This document shows, one piece after another, positions 26,880 through 34,600 of a stretch of 64,000 nt of DNA (the stretch's first letter is position 1; the number at the start of each line of letters is the position of its first letter). The stretch spans positions 310,001-374,000 of the forward strand of contig NZ_CP084541.1 in NCBI RefSeq assembly GCF_020410765.1, written 5' to 3'. The notes beneath the pieces are model-generated. The model worked only from the letters and a program-made list of their open reading frames with translations. It did not search any database and was not told the DNA's origin. Position numbers and translations under genes: made by a program. The stretch comes from Streptomyces marincola. GTDB lineage: Bacteria; Actinomycetota; Actinomycetes; Streptomycetales; Streptomycetaceae.

Positions 26880-27065
26880 TCACTTGTCCCCCGGCTCCGA
26901 GGGGGACTTCGGCGACAGGAGGAGGAGCAGCAGGAGGATGCCGGCGGCTTCGGGCGAGTAGAGCGGCGCGTCACTGAACGGCGCCTCCTGCTCGGCCATC
27001 AGCGCGTGGACGGCTGCCTCTTCGGTGGGGTTCGCGATGAACGGCGTGGTCTTCTGAGCGAGCAT
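26880..27065 (-). CDS. Small peptide with I-L7 run, possible precursor peptide
   Basis: 61 aa from ATG 27065, preceded by a perfect AGGAGG (27071-27076) at 5-nt spacing; a TTG at 27068 would be too close. The first 40 residues are polar and acidic (EEAAVHALMAEQEAP, then SDAPLYSPEA). Next comes G42-I43 followed by seven leucines (44-50) and a Pro/Ser/Lys tail (SPKSPSEPGDK). The leucine run is too short to span a membrane, and there is no Sec-type signal layout. Its codons alternate CTC and CTG. Being first in an operon with two unknown proteins and a serine hydrolase, and with the strongest ribosome binding site in the cassette, it resembles a ribosomal peptide precursor. No cysteines are present. 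Confidence 0.65.
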   Translation of the reverse strand: MLAQKTTPFIANPTEEAAVHALMAEQEAPFSDAPLYSPEAAGILLLLLLLSPKSPSEPGDK

Positions 27066-27073
27066 CAATGCCT

Positions 27074-27095
27074 CCTTATATCAGCGTGTTCGCTG
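27074..27095 (-). promoter_or_regulatory. Dyad element at the peptide gene, similar to the arsR upstream element
   Basis: Read on the minus strand, AGCG-AACA-CGCT is followed by GATATAAGG, the last bases forming the ribosome binding site. The arsR upstream element on the plus strand is AGCG-TT-CGCT followed by TATATAAGG. The dyad CAGCG/CGCTG spans 27082-27095. A regulator bound here would block the start of the peptide transcript. Confidence 0.45.
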
Positions 27096-27099
27096 TAGT

Positions 27100-27566
27100 A
27101 GCGATGCCAACGTAACGAGACGCTACATTATGGTCCGATATGTCGCATTTTAGGTCCGCTCTCCGGGGTATCCGGGCACGTCGCTCCGGCGCGTCGCCCT
27201 CGGCGGACAGGCCGGGGCGACGCGCTCGCCGGAGGCGATGAGGGAGGGGGCGAGGCCCCGGAGCGGACCGCCCCCGGGAGGCTTCGGGAGGGACCCGCCC
27301 CGGCGTGGGGGACGGGGCCGGGTACGGGCGCCCCCGCGCGGGGGCGCGGAACGGCGTTCCGCTCGGCGGCCTGCGCGCCCGGCCGGCAGTCGGCCGCGAA
27401 GGGGCCGCGCGAGAGGGTCGCGCAAAGGGAGCGGACGGCGGGCCGGGATCAACTCAGTTGACAGCGGGCAGTCATGAGGGCCCGTCACGAGGACAGCGCC
27501 CGCGGGCGGCGGCGCCCTCCGTGCCGGGGTCCGGACGGCACGCGGCCCCGGCCCCGGCCCCGGCAC
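27100..27566. other. Gap upstream of the peptide gene, no supportable gene
   Basis: The first 60 bp are AT-rich for this genome and contain CATAAT on the minus strand around 27126-27131, a possible -10 for the peptide operon. The rest is very GC-rich. The frames through it are Arg/Pro/Gly strings without ribosome binding sites and are not convincing as proteins. Confidence 0.5.
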
Positions 27567-28040
27567 TCAACCGCCCTGCGGCGCCGCGTCGTTGGGGCGC
27601 AGCGTCCAGATCACCGTCATCTCGCCGGTGACCGCGCCGTCGGCACGGGTGAGCGTGACCGCGACGGGGAACTCCGGCCGCCGGCCCGCGTCGAGGTCCG
27701 CGACGACCTCCTCCGCGGGGCGGCCGAGGGACGCCGTCGCGGTCACGGGACCGCGGGCCAGCTTCTTGTAGGCGATCTCGGCACGCACGGCCAGCGGCAC
27801 GGCGCGCGACAACTCGGCCCCGAACGCGGCGAGCACGACGGCCCCGCTCGCCGATTCCGCGAGCGTGAACATGGCGCCGGCGTGCGGGCCGCCGACGTGG
27901 TTGCGGTGCTCGGGCCGGTCCGGCAGGCGCACCTCGGCCCGCTCGGCCGAGGTGTGCAGGAACTCCAGGCCGAGCGTGCGGACCATGGGCACGGAGGCGG
28001 TGAGCGCGTCCCCGGTGGACGCGGCGCTTTCTTCGCTCAT
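27567..28040 (-). CDS. Hotdog-fold thioesterase-like protein (PaaI/DUF4442 type)
   Basis: 157 aa, ATG 28040. The hotdog core is visible in NHVGGPHAGAMFTLAESASG, the helix-capping region where the PaaI/YigI relatives place their substrate-binding His/Gly, followed by strands with RAEIAYKKLARGPV and GEMTVIWTL. Proteins of this group hydrolyse or bind acyl-CoA thioesters; the specific substrate cannot be read from the sequence. It stands alone and is divergent from the next gene. Confidence 0.8.
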   Translation of the reverse strand: MSEESAASTGDALTASVPMVRTLGLEFLHTSAERAEVRLPDRPEHRNHVGGPHAGAMFTLAESASGAVVLAAFGAELSRAVPLAVRAEIAYKKLARGPVTATASLGRPAEEVVADLDAGRRPEFPVAVTLTRADGAVTGEMTVIWTLRPNDAAPQGG

Positions 28041-28145
28041 GGCCGCAGGTTACCAACGAGTACTACCGGTGAGTAAGTAGCAGGTGCGTCCCAAAACCGC
28101 ACCCGTCCCCGACCGGCGGCCTTCCCGGGCTTAGGGTCGACGCCC

Positions 28146-29297
28146 ATGAGGCCAGGAGAACAACAGCCGGGGGGAGAGCCGTCCTCCCCGTGGTCCAACC
28201 CCTATCAGCAGCCGGGGTACCAGCAGCCCAACCCGTACCAGCAGCCGCAGCCCTCCGGCCCGTGGCAGCAGCCCGCCCCGGGAGCCCCGCAGGACGGGCC
28301 CCCCTCCCCCGCGTTCCCCGGGCAGCAGCCCACCGGGCAGTGGGCACAGCCGGGACAGCTCACGCCCGTCACCGACGGCAGGGGCACCGGACTGGCCTCA
28401 GGCGGAAAGGGCCAGGGCCGTGGACCGCGCGGCCGGGCCGCGCTGGCGATCGCGGTGGCCGCGGCGGTCGTCGCGGGCGCCGTCATCGCCGGGGTGGTCG
28501 TGCTCGGCAAGGGTGACGAGGGCGCGCAGGCCGGCGGGGACGCGGGCCCGACCGAGGAGGTCGGCCCGGAGCCGACCGAGGACGCCACCGTCGAACCGAC
28601 CGAGGACACCGGCGACTGGCGGCCCGACCCCGACGACCCCCGGCAGGGCGTGCTCCAGGTACCGGACCCCGTCGTGGCCCCCGACTGGCAGGTGCAGACC
28701 ATAGAGAACCGGCACAACGCGTTCGACGTGCCGCCCGAGGACTGGACCACCCACAACGAGAGCATGATGGTCGGCTACGAGGACACCACGGACGACGGCG
28801 AGGGGGGCGAGGACGACTCGTCCTTCGGGGCGCCCGTCATCTCCATGTCCGCGCCCGCCACCTACATGGACGGCTGGTGCCCGCAGGCCGAGAACGGCGT
28901 CAGCTGGCGCGCCGTCGCGGGCACCAAGGGCGGGCAGGGAGCGACCGGCACCGAGGACGCCGTGCGCGACGAGGCGGGCGCCTGGGCCCTGGCCGCGTAC
29001 GACCAGGAGGAGCGGGGCACCCTCCAGGTCACCGAGGCCGAACCGTTCGAGAGCGAGCACGGCATCGTCGGCCACACGGCGACCGCGACCATCACCGGCG
29101 TTCCCGACGACCCCGAGGACGAGTGCGGCACGTCGGACGGCAAGGTCGTCGCCGTCTCCTACCTCGACCTCAACAACGACTTGGCCACATGGGTCCTGGT
29201 GATGGACACCGGTTACCCCGGGGAACTGGACGAGCAGACCGTCCAGCAGATCATGAACAGCCTGCGCCCCTACCCGCAGGAGGAGCCGGCCTCCTGA
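28146..29297 (+). CDS. Membrane-anchored secreted protein with Pro/Gln-rich N-terminus
   Basis: 383 aa. The cytosolic N-terminus (about 1-95) is Pro/Gln/Gly-rich (repeated YQQP-type units). A single transmembrane helix lies near 97-122 (ALAIAVAAAVVAGAVIAGVVVLG). An acidic linker of PTED repeats follows, then an extracellular globular domain (about 180-380) with two cysteines. This architecture is widespread in streptomycetes and the function is unknown. The gene is monocistronic, divergent from the thioesterase gene and convergent with the methyltransferase-like gene. Confidence 0.75.
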   Translation: MRPGEQQPGGEPSSPWSNPYQQPGYQQPNPYQQPQPSGPWQQPAPGAPQDGPPSPAFPGQQPTGQWAQPGQLTPVTDGRGTGLASGGKGQGRGPRGRAALAIAVAAAVVAGAVIAGVVVLGKGDEGAQAGGDAGPTEEVGPEPTEDATVEPTEDTGDWRPDPDDPRQGVLQVPDPVVAPDWQVQTIENRHNAFDVPPEDWTTHNESMMVGYEDTTDDGEGGEDDSSFGAPVISMSAPATYMDGWCPQAENGVSWRAVAGTKGGQGATGTEDAVRDEAGAWALAAYDQEERGTLQVTEAEPFESEHGIVGHTATATITGVPDDPEDECGTSDGKVVAVSYLDLNNDLATWVLVMDTGYPGELDEQTVQQIMNSLRPYPQEEPAS

Positions 29298-29323
29298 CCG
29301 GGCCGCCCGGTCGGGACCCCGGC

Positions 29324-30169
29324 TCAGCCGACGCTGAACGCCCCCGAGGGCGGCCTCGGTGAGGGCACCGCCGCGTCCTCGGTCACCGGCAGGGCACCGG
29401 CCAGGAGGGGCGCCAGCGCGTCTCCGTGCAGGACCCGGGCCGGGAACGCGTCGGCAGCCGTCCGCCGGGCCAGGTGCGCCACGTCGAGCGGGGCGTCGGA
29501 GGCGGCCAGCACCACGTTGCCGAACCGGCGCCCGCGCAGCACCGCGGGCTCCGCGATCACGCACAGCCAGTCGAAGGCGCGCGCGAACGTGGCCAGCTGC
29601 GAGCCGAGGAACGCGAACGGCGCCGCGTCGGCGAGGTTCGCCGCGTAGACACCGCCCGGCCGCAGCGCCCGGGCGACGGCCGCCGCGTATCCCGTGGTGG
29701 TCAGGTGGGCCGGCACGCGGCTGCCGCCGAAGACGTCGCCGACCACCACATCGGCGCCGCCGGGCGGCGCCGCCGACACCGCCGCCCTGGCGTCGGTCAC
29801 CTCCACGTCGATGCCGCACCCCTCGGGCAGCGGGAAGCGCTCGGCGATCAGCCCGGCGAGCAGCCCGTCCGCCTCGGCCACCCGCTGCCGCGAGCCGGGG
29901 CGCACGGCGGCGATCCGGCGCGGCAGCGTCAGCGCGCCGCCGCCGAGGTGCAGCACGCGCAGCGGCTCCCCGGACGGCGCCGCGGCGTCCACCACGGCGG
30001 CGAGGCGCCGCGTGTACTCGAACTCCAGGTGCGTGGGATCGGCCGGGTCCAGATAGGACTGGGCCGCACCGTCCACGGTCAGCAGCCACGCGCCCGCCCG
30101 GTCCAGGTCGGGCAGCAGGCGCGCGGTGCCGAGGTCGGTGACCCTCGTCACCGGCACGGGCTCGTTCAC
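29324..30169 (-). CDS. Spermidine-synthase-like class I methyltransferase-fold protein
   Basis: 281 aa from GTG 30169. Features of the spermidine synthase fold: QSYLDPADPTHLEFEYTRRL, then LHLGGGALTLPR (nucleotide-binding loop), ADVVVGDVFGG and LRPGGVYAANLAD. The GDVFGG segment replaces the D-A-Y/F-D active site of true aminopropyltransferases, so it probably belongs to the large group of fused-MFS/spermidine-synthase-like proteins of unknown substrate. It is cytosolic, with no membrane segment. Confidence 0.78.
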   Translation of the reverse strand: MNEPVPVTRVTDLGTARLLPDLDRAGAWLLTVDGAAQSYLDPADPTHLEFEYTRRLAAVVDAAAPSGEPLRVLHLGGGALTLPRRIAAVRPGSRQRVAEADGLLAGLIAERFPLPEGCGIDVEVTDARAAVSAAPPGGADVVVGDVFGGSRVPAHLTTTGYAAAVARALRPGGVYAANLADAAPFAFLGSQLATFARAFDWLCVIAEPAVLRGRRFGNVVLAASDAPLDVAHLARRTAADAFPARVLHGDALAPLLAGALPVTEDAAVPSPRPPSGAFSVG

Positions 30170-30376
30170 CGGTCCATTGTGACCCGGCGCCGGGCCGCCG
30201 GTGACCCGGCCACCGGCCCGCGGCCGGCCCCGCGCGCGCCCGCGCCGCCGCGCGCCGCGCCCCGAACAGCCTTCGGTGGGGCCCCGGTACGAGGCACGCC
30301 CGCACCTGGCTTAGAGTGATCTCGCTTCACGCACCACTCTCGTCACGACACTCTCCCCTGGGATGCCGCAGAGTCC

Positions 30377-31282
30377 ATGTCTTGGTTCGAATCACTGATT
30401 CTCGGTCTTGTCCAGGGTCTGACGGAGTTCCTCCCGATCTCCTCAAGCGCCCACCTGCGGCTCACCGCCGTGGCGTTCGACTGGGAGGACCCCGGCGCGG
30501 CCTTCACCGCGGTGACGCAGATCGGCACCGAGGTCGCCGTCCTCATCTACTTCCGCAAGGACATCGTCCGCATCTGCCGTGCCTGGCTGCGCTCCCTCAC
30601 CGACCGGTCGCGCCGCTCGGACCCCGACGCGCGCATGGGCTGGCTCGTGCTCATCGGGTCGATTCCGATCGGCGTGCTCGGCCTCACGCTCCAGGACGCC
30701 ATCGACGGCCCGTTCCGCGACCTGCGGCTCATCGCGATGAACCTCATCGTGCTCGGCATCATCCTCGGCATCGCGGACCGCATGGCGATGCGGGACGCCA
30801 CCGGCGGCAAGCACCGCGCGGTCAAGCCGCGCAAGTCGCTCGAAGACCTCACCGTCCGCGACGGCCTGCTGTTCGGCTTCGCCCAGGCGATGGCGCTGGT
30901 GCCGGGCGTGTCCAGGTCGGGCGCCACCATCACCGGCGGCCTGTTCCTCGGCTACCGGCGCGAGGCCGCGGCGCGGTACTCGTTCCTGCTCGCCATCCCC
31001 GCGGTGCTCGCCTCCGGCGGCTACGAGCTGATGTCGATCGGCGAAGAGGGCTCGCACGTGTCCTGGGGGCCGACGATCCTGGCCACGGTCGTGGCGTTCC
31101 TGGTGGGCTACGCGATCATCGCGTGGTTCATGAAGTGGATCACCACCCGCAGCTTCATGCCCTTCGTGTGGTACCGGATCGCGATCGGCGTGATCATCCT
31201 GTGCCTGGTGTGGTTCGGCGTGATCGAGCCGACCGCGGGCGAGGACGTCGGCACCGGAACCGAGGTCACCTCCGAGGAGTGA
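30377..31282 (+). CDS. uppP: Undecaprenyl-diphosphate phosphatase
   Basis: 301 aa. Integral membrane enzyme that dephosphorylates undecaprenyl diphosphate to recycle the carrier lipid for peptidoglycan. Both catalytic signatures are present: QGLTEFLPISSSAHL near the N-terminus and PGVSRSGAT in the second half, with about eight helices between and around them. It is slightly longer than E. coli BacA because of the loop at 145-165 and an acidic C-terminal tail. It is followed by a convergent gene whose end overlaps it by 17 nt. Confidence 0.95.
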   Translation: MSWFESLILGLVQGLTEFLPISSSAHLRLTAVAFDWEDPGAAFTAVTQIGTEVAVLIYFRKDIVRICRAWLRSLTDRSRRSDPDARMGWLVLIGSIPIGVLGLTLQDAIDGPFRDLRLIAMNLIVLGIILGIADRMAMRDATGGKHRAVKPRKSLEDLTVRDGLLFGFAQAMALVPGVSRSGATITGGLFLGYRREAAARYSFLLAIPAVLASGGYELMSIGEEGSHVSWGPTILATVVAFLVGYAIIAWFMKWITTRSFMPFVWYRIAIGVIILCLVWFGVIEPTAGEDVGTGTEVTSEE

Positions 31283-32192
31283 CGGCCGCGCCGCCCTCCT
31301 CGTACGCGGCGAGCACGATCCGTTCGCACAGCTCGTGGGTGCGCAGCGCGTCCCGCGCGCTGGGCGTGCGGCCGGCCCCGACCGCGTCGAGGAACGCGAC
31401 CGCGGCCTGCTCGATCCCGCGCTGCCTGGCCACGGACACCCAGTCGCCGCGCCGCCGGACGCTCGGCTGCCCCTTGTGGTCGATGATCTCGGCCAGGTTG
31501 CGCACCTCCCGCTTGGCGTCCTGGCCCGACACCTCAAGGACCTCCTCGGCCGAGCCGGAGCGGTGGTTCATGACCCCCACGGCGGTGAACCCCTCCCCCG
31601 CGAGCTGGAGCACCACGTGGTCAAGCAGCCCGTCCCTGGCCCGGCAGGCGACCGTGACCCGGTCGATGCCGGACGGGGCGAGGAACCGCAGCGTGTCGAC
31701 GACGTGGATGAAGTCGTCGTACACCATGCGCCTGGGGTCCTCGGGCAGTCCCTTGCGGTGCTTCTGGAGGACGATGAGGTCCCGCGGGTGGTTCACGAGC
31801 TGCGCGTAGGCGGGCGCGTACCTGCGGTTGAAGCCGACCGCGAGGCCCACTCCGAGGTCCTCCGCGAGGGCGACGACGCTTTCCGCCTCGTCCAGCCGCT
31901 GCGCCAGCGGCTTGTCCACATAGGTCGGTATGCCCGCGGTCAGCAGGCGGGTCACCAGGGCCGGGTGGTCCTCGGTGGGGGCGTGCACGAACGCCGCGTC
32001 GGGGCGGGCCTCGATGAGCGCGTCGAGATCGGAGTGGCGCTGCCGCGCGGGCACCCGGTAGGTGTCCCCCACGCGGTCCAGCGTGGCGCGGGTCCGGGTG
32101 TGCAGGTGCGGCTGCACTCCGGGCCGGGTGGTGAGCACGGGCAGGTACGCCTTGTGGGCGATGTCCCCGAGACCGATCACGCCGATCCTCAC
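31266..32192 (-). CDS. Gfo/Idh/MocA-family oxidoreductase
   Basis: 308 aa from GTG 32192, with GGAGG 7 nt upstream. N-terminal Rossmann domain with GVIGLGDIAHKAY, the D-K-P loop (TYVDKPLAQ) that carries the catalytic Lys, then the C-terminal domain with YDDFIHVVDTLRFL, which supplies the usual Asp-xxx-His. It oxidises or reduces a sugar or cyclitol with NAD(P); the substrate is not predictable. It converges on uppP with a 17-nt overlap. Confidence 0.88.
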   Translation of the reverse strand: MRIGVIGLGDIAHKAYLPVLTTRPGVQPHLHTRTRATLDRVGDTYRVPARQRHSDLDALIEARPDAAFVHAPTEDHPALVTRLLTAGIPTYVDKPLAQRLDEAESVVALAEDLGVGLAVGFNRRYAPAYAQLVNHPRDLIVLQKHRKGLPEDPRRMVYDDFIHVVDTLRFLAPSGIDRVTVACRARDGLLDHVVLQLAGEGFTAVGVMNHRSGSAEEVLEVSGQDAKREVRNLAEIIDHKGQPSVRRRGDWVSVARQRGIEQAAVAFLDAVGAGRTPSARDALRTHELCERIVLAAYEEGGAAVTPRR

Positions 32193-32260
32193 GTCGCTGC
32201 CTCCTCGGCGGTCGCGCTTGCGTGGACCGGCAGGATACGCGCCGCCCCCGGACGCCCGGC

Positions 32261-32305
32261 CGCCGCCCGCCGCCCGCCGCCCGCCGCCCGCCGCCCGCCG
32301 CCCGC
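32261..32305. repeat. Tandem 7-bp repeat (CGCCGCC), about six copies
   Basis: Perfect heptanucleotide tandem repeat in the gap between the oxidoreductase start and the stop of the WYL regulator. It is not in a coding frame that I support. The length is probably unstable by slippage. Confidence 0.85.
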
Positions 32306-32314
32306 GACGGGCCG

Positions 32315-33277
32315 TCAGCGATAGACACGGTGCAGCGCGTCGACGGCCTCGGCGACGGCCGCGCGCAGCGCGGGCGGCCCGAGAACCTCGGCCTCGGCGC
32401 CGAGCCGCAGCAGGTCGCCGACCGCGACGTTCGTCGACTCCACGGCCAGGGCCACTCGCACCCACCCGTCGGCATCCGCCGCACCGGCCCCGGCAGCGGC
32501 TTCGGTACCCGCGGCGCCGAACAGCATGGGCAGCAGCCGCAGGCCGCGCGCGGTGACCCGGAGGGTCGCCAGGTCCTGGTAGCGCGCGGCTTCGAGGGCG
32601 CTCGACGTGGCGGTCCAGTGCTCGGCCAGGGCGAAACCGGCCGGGCGCCGCGGTGCCGGTCCCACGACGTCGACGGCCAGCAGCCGGGAGACCCGGTAGG
32701 TGCGCACTCGCTCCCCCGTGGCGGCCACCACGTACCAGATACCGCTTTTCAGTACCAGGCCGAGCGGATGCAGTTCACGTTTGATCTCCCCGCTCCAACG
32801 CCGGTAGTGCACCCGCAGCAGCCTGTCCTCCCACACGGCGGCGGCCACCGTGGCCAGGAACGGGGCCTGCTCCTCGGTGCGGAACCAACCGGCCGCGTCG
32901 AGGTGGAATCGCGCGGCCACGCGCTCGGCCCGCTCGCTCAGCCCGGAGGGCAGGGCCGCCCACATCTTGAGCTGCGCGGTGGTCAGTTCGGCGCCGATAC
33001 CGAGCTGCGCCGCGGCCGATGGCATGCCGACCAGTGGCAGTGCTCCCGCTTCTGCGCCGGTAAGTCCGGTCAGGCGGGTGCGATATCCGTCGATGAGCCG
33101 GTAGCCGCCCTCCGGTCCGCGTTCGGCCAGGACAGGGACGCCGGCAGCCGCCAGCGCCTCGACGTCGCGGTAGACGGTGCGGACCGACACCTCCAGTTCG
33201 GCGGCCAGTTCTCCGGCGGTCATGCGCCCGCGGTTCTGGAGAAGCAGCAGAACGGTCAGGAGTCGGTCGGCGCGCAC
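32315..33277 (-). CDS. WYL-domain transcriptional regulator (YafY type)
   Basis: 320 aa; start taken as GTG 33277, giving the family's usual beginning (RADRLLTVLLLLQNRG). N-terminal winged helix (TAGELAAELEVSVRTVYRDVEAL, then GPEGGYRL wing), then a WYL domain in which the signature reads GIWYVVAATG with Arg in RTYRVSRL, and a WCX-type C-terminus. Such proteins sense nucleic acid or small ligands through the WYL domain. It is divergent from the DUF3224 gene, with a perfect inverted repeat between them. This regulator-DUF3224 pairing is recurrent in actinobacteria. Confidence 0.88.
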   Translation of the reverse strand: MRADRLLTVLLLLQNRGRMTAGELAAELEVSVRTVYRDVEALAAAGVPVLAERGPEGGYRLIDGYRTRLTGLTGAEAGALPLVGMPSAAAQLGIGAELTTAQLKMWAALPSGLSERAERVAARFHLDAAGWFRTEEQAPFLATVAAAVWEDRLLRVHYRRWSGEIKRELHPLGLVLKSGIWYVVAATGERVRTYRVSRLLAVDVVGPAPRRPAGFALAEHWTATSSALEAARYQDLATLRVTARGLRLLPMLFGAAGTEAAAGAGAADADGWVRVALAVESTNVAVGDLLRLGAEAEVLGPPALRAAVAEAVDALHRVYR

Positions 33278-33297
33278 TCTGACATTGTGCGCCGCCC

Positions 33298-33318
33298 ACC
33301 TGACAGCGGATGTCAGGT
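33298..33318. promoter_or_regulatory. Perfect 8-bp inverted repeat between WYL regulator and DUF3224 gene
   Basis: ACCTGACA-gcgga-TGTCAGGT, 21 bp. It lies 20 bp before the regulator start and 63 bp before the DUF3224 start. It is the likely operator of the WYL regulator, controlling both directions. Confidence 0.7.
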
Positions 33319-33381
33319 ATGGGCGGCAGAGTGACCGCACGGCGCGGGAGCGGCCCGCGCCGCCGAAGAACGGAGACCACC

Positions 33382-33819
33382 ATGCCGACACGACCATCCG
33401 CGCCCGCCGGCGGCAGCTTCACCCACCGGGACTGGCAGGAGACGGTTGTCGCGGGTGCGGCGGACGGGCCGCGGCTGGCCCGGGTCGTCGTCACCAACGC
33501 GTACACCGGCCGCATCACGGCCGACAACACCCGTTGCCTGTACAGCCTCTCCTACGCGGCCGACGGCACCGGCTCCTTCTCCGGGTTCGAGCGCTGCGAG
33601 GGCGGCGTGGACGGGCACCACGGCACGTTCGTCCTGCGCGCGTGGGGCACGTTCGACGCCGGGGGCACCGTCCACTGTTCCTTCGAGGTGCTACCGGGAT
33701 CGGCCACCGGCGGCCTCGTGGGACTGCGGGGCACGGGTGGCTTCAGTGCGGCACCCGGCGCGGCGGCCGTGCCCTACGCCTTCGAGCCCTCCTACGAGGA
33801 GGCCGCGGCGGCCGGTTGA
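33382..33819 (+). CDS. DUF3224-family protein
   Basis: 145 aa, ATG 33382 preceded by GGAGA. A small beta-barrel protein of the allene-oxide-cyclase-like/DUF3224 type: GGSFTHRDWQE, CLYSLSYAADGTGSFSGFERCEG and GTGGFSAAPG segments. The molecular function is unknown. It is transcribed divergently from, and probably controlled by, the neighbouring WYL regulator. Confidence 0.75.
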   Translation: MPTRPSAPAGGSFTHRDWQETVVAGAADGPRLARVVVTNAYTGRITADNTRCLYSLSYAADGTGSFSGFERCEGGVDGHHGTFVLRAWGTFDAGGTVHCSFEVLPGSATGGLVGLRGTGGFSAAPGAAAVPYAFEPSYEEAAAAG

Positions 33820-33823
33820 GGTC

Positions 33824-34504
33824 TCAGGCGCCGAGAGCGGGGATGCGCCAGTCGACGGGGGCGTGGCCCTGGGCCGCCAGGGCCTCGTCGATCGCGGTGA
33901 AGGGCCGGGTGCCGGCGAACTTCTTGGCGGACAGCGGCGAGGGATGCGGCCCCTCGACGACGGCGTGCCGGTCGGTGTCGATCAGGCGCAGCTTCTTGCG
34001 GGCGTACGCGCCCCACAGGACGAAGACGGCCGGGTCCCGCCGGGCGGACACGGCGCGGATGACGGCGTCCGTGAACGTCTCCCAGCCCTTCCCCTTGTGG
34101 GAGTTCGGCTCGCCGGCGCGAACGGTGAGCACCGCGTTCAGCAGGAGGACGCCCTGCTCGGCCCAGGGCATCAAGTAGCCGTTGTCCGGGATGGGATGGC
34201 CCAGCTCGGCGCGCAGTTCCTTGAAGACGTTGCGCAGGGACGGGGGGATGCGCACGCCCGGGCGCACGGAGAAGCACAGACCGTGGCCCTGGCCCTCGCC
34301 GTGGTAGGGGTCCTGGCCGAGGACCACGACCTTGACCCGGTCGAACGGGGTGGCGTCGAGGGCCGCGAACACCTCTTCGCGCGGCGGGTACACCGGGCCG
34401 CGCGCCCGCTCCTCCTCGACGAACTCGGTCAGCTCCTTGAAGTAGGGCGCGTCGAGCTCTTCGCCGAGGACGCCCTGCCAGGAGTCGGGCAGCATGCCGG
34501 TCAC
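33824..34504 (-). CDS. ung: Uracil-DNA glycosylase
   Basis: 226 aa from GTG 34504 with GGAGG 8 nt upstream. It removes uracil from DNA as the first step of base excision repair. Motifs: GQDPYHG with the catalytic Asp and Tyr that excludes thymine, LLLNAVLTV with the uracil-reading Asn, and HPSPLS, the DNA-intercalating loop with the catalytic His. Length is normal for family 1. Its stop lies 5 nt from that of the DUF3224 gene, in convergent orientation. Confidence 0.97.
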   Translation of the reverse strand: MTGMLPDSWQGVLGEELDAPYFKELTEFVEEERARGPVYPPREEVFAALDATPFDRVKVVVLGQDPYHGEGQGHGLCFSVRPGVRIPPSLRNVFKELRAELGHPIPDNGYLMPWAEQGVLLLNAVLTVRAGEPNSHKGKGWETFTDAVIRAVSARRDPAVFVLWGAYARKKLRLIDTDRHAVVEGPHPSPLSAKKFAGTRPFTAIDEALAAQGHAPVDWRIPALGA

Positions 34505-34600
34505 GTCGTGAACCTCCAGGAATACGCGGTGCTTTGCGACGGCCCCGCCATCGGGCCGTCGGTCACCACGAACGTACCTCCTGGCACCGACACCGGCCTG

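Noticed and set aside
26880..27065. Single-pass membrane protein or Sec signal peptide
   Set aside because: The hydrophobic run is only about nine residues, is not preceded by a basic N-terminus and sits near the C-terminus.
27150..27566. Frames through the gap upstream of the peptide gene
   Set aside because: They consist of Arg/Pro/Gly strings typical of unselected high-GC DNA and have no ribosome binding site.
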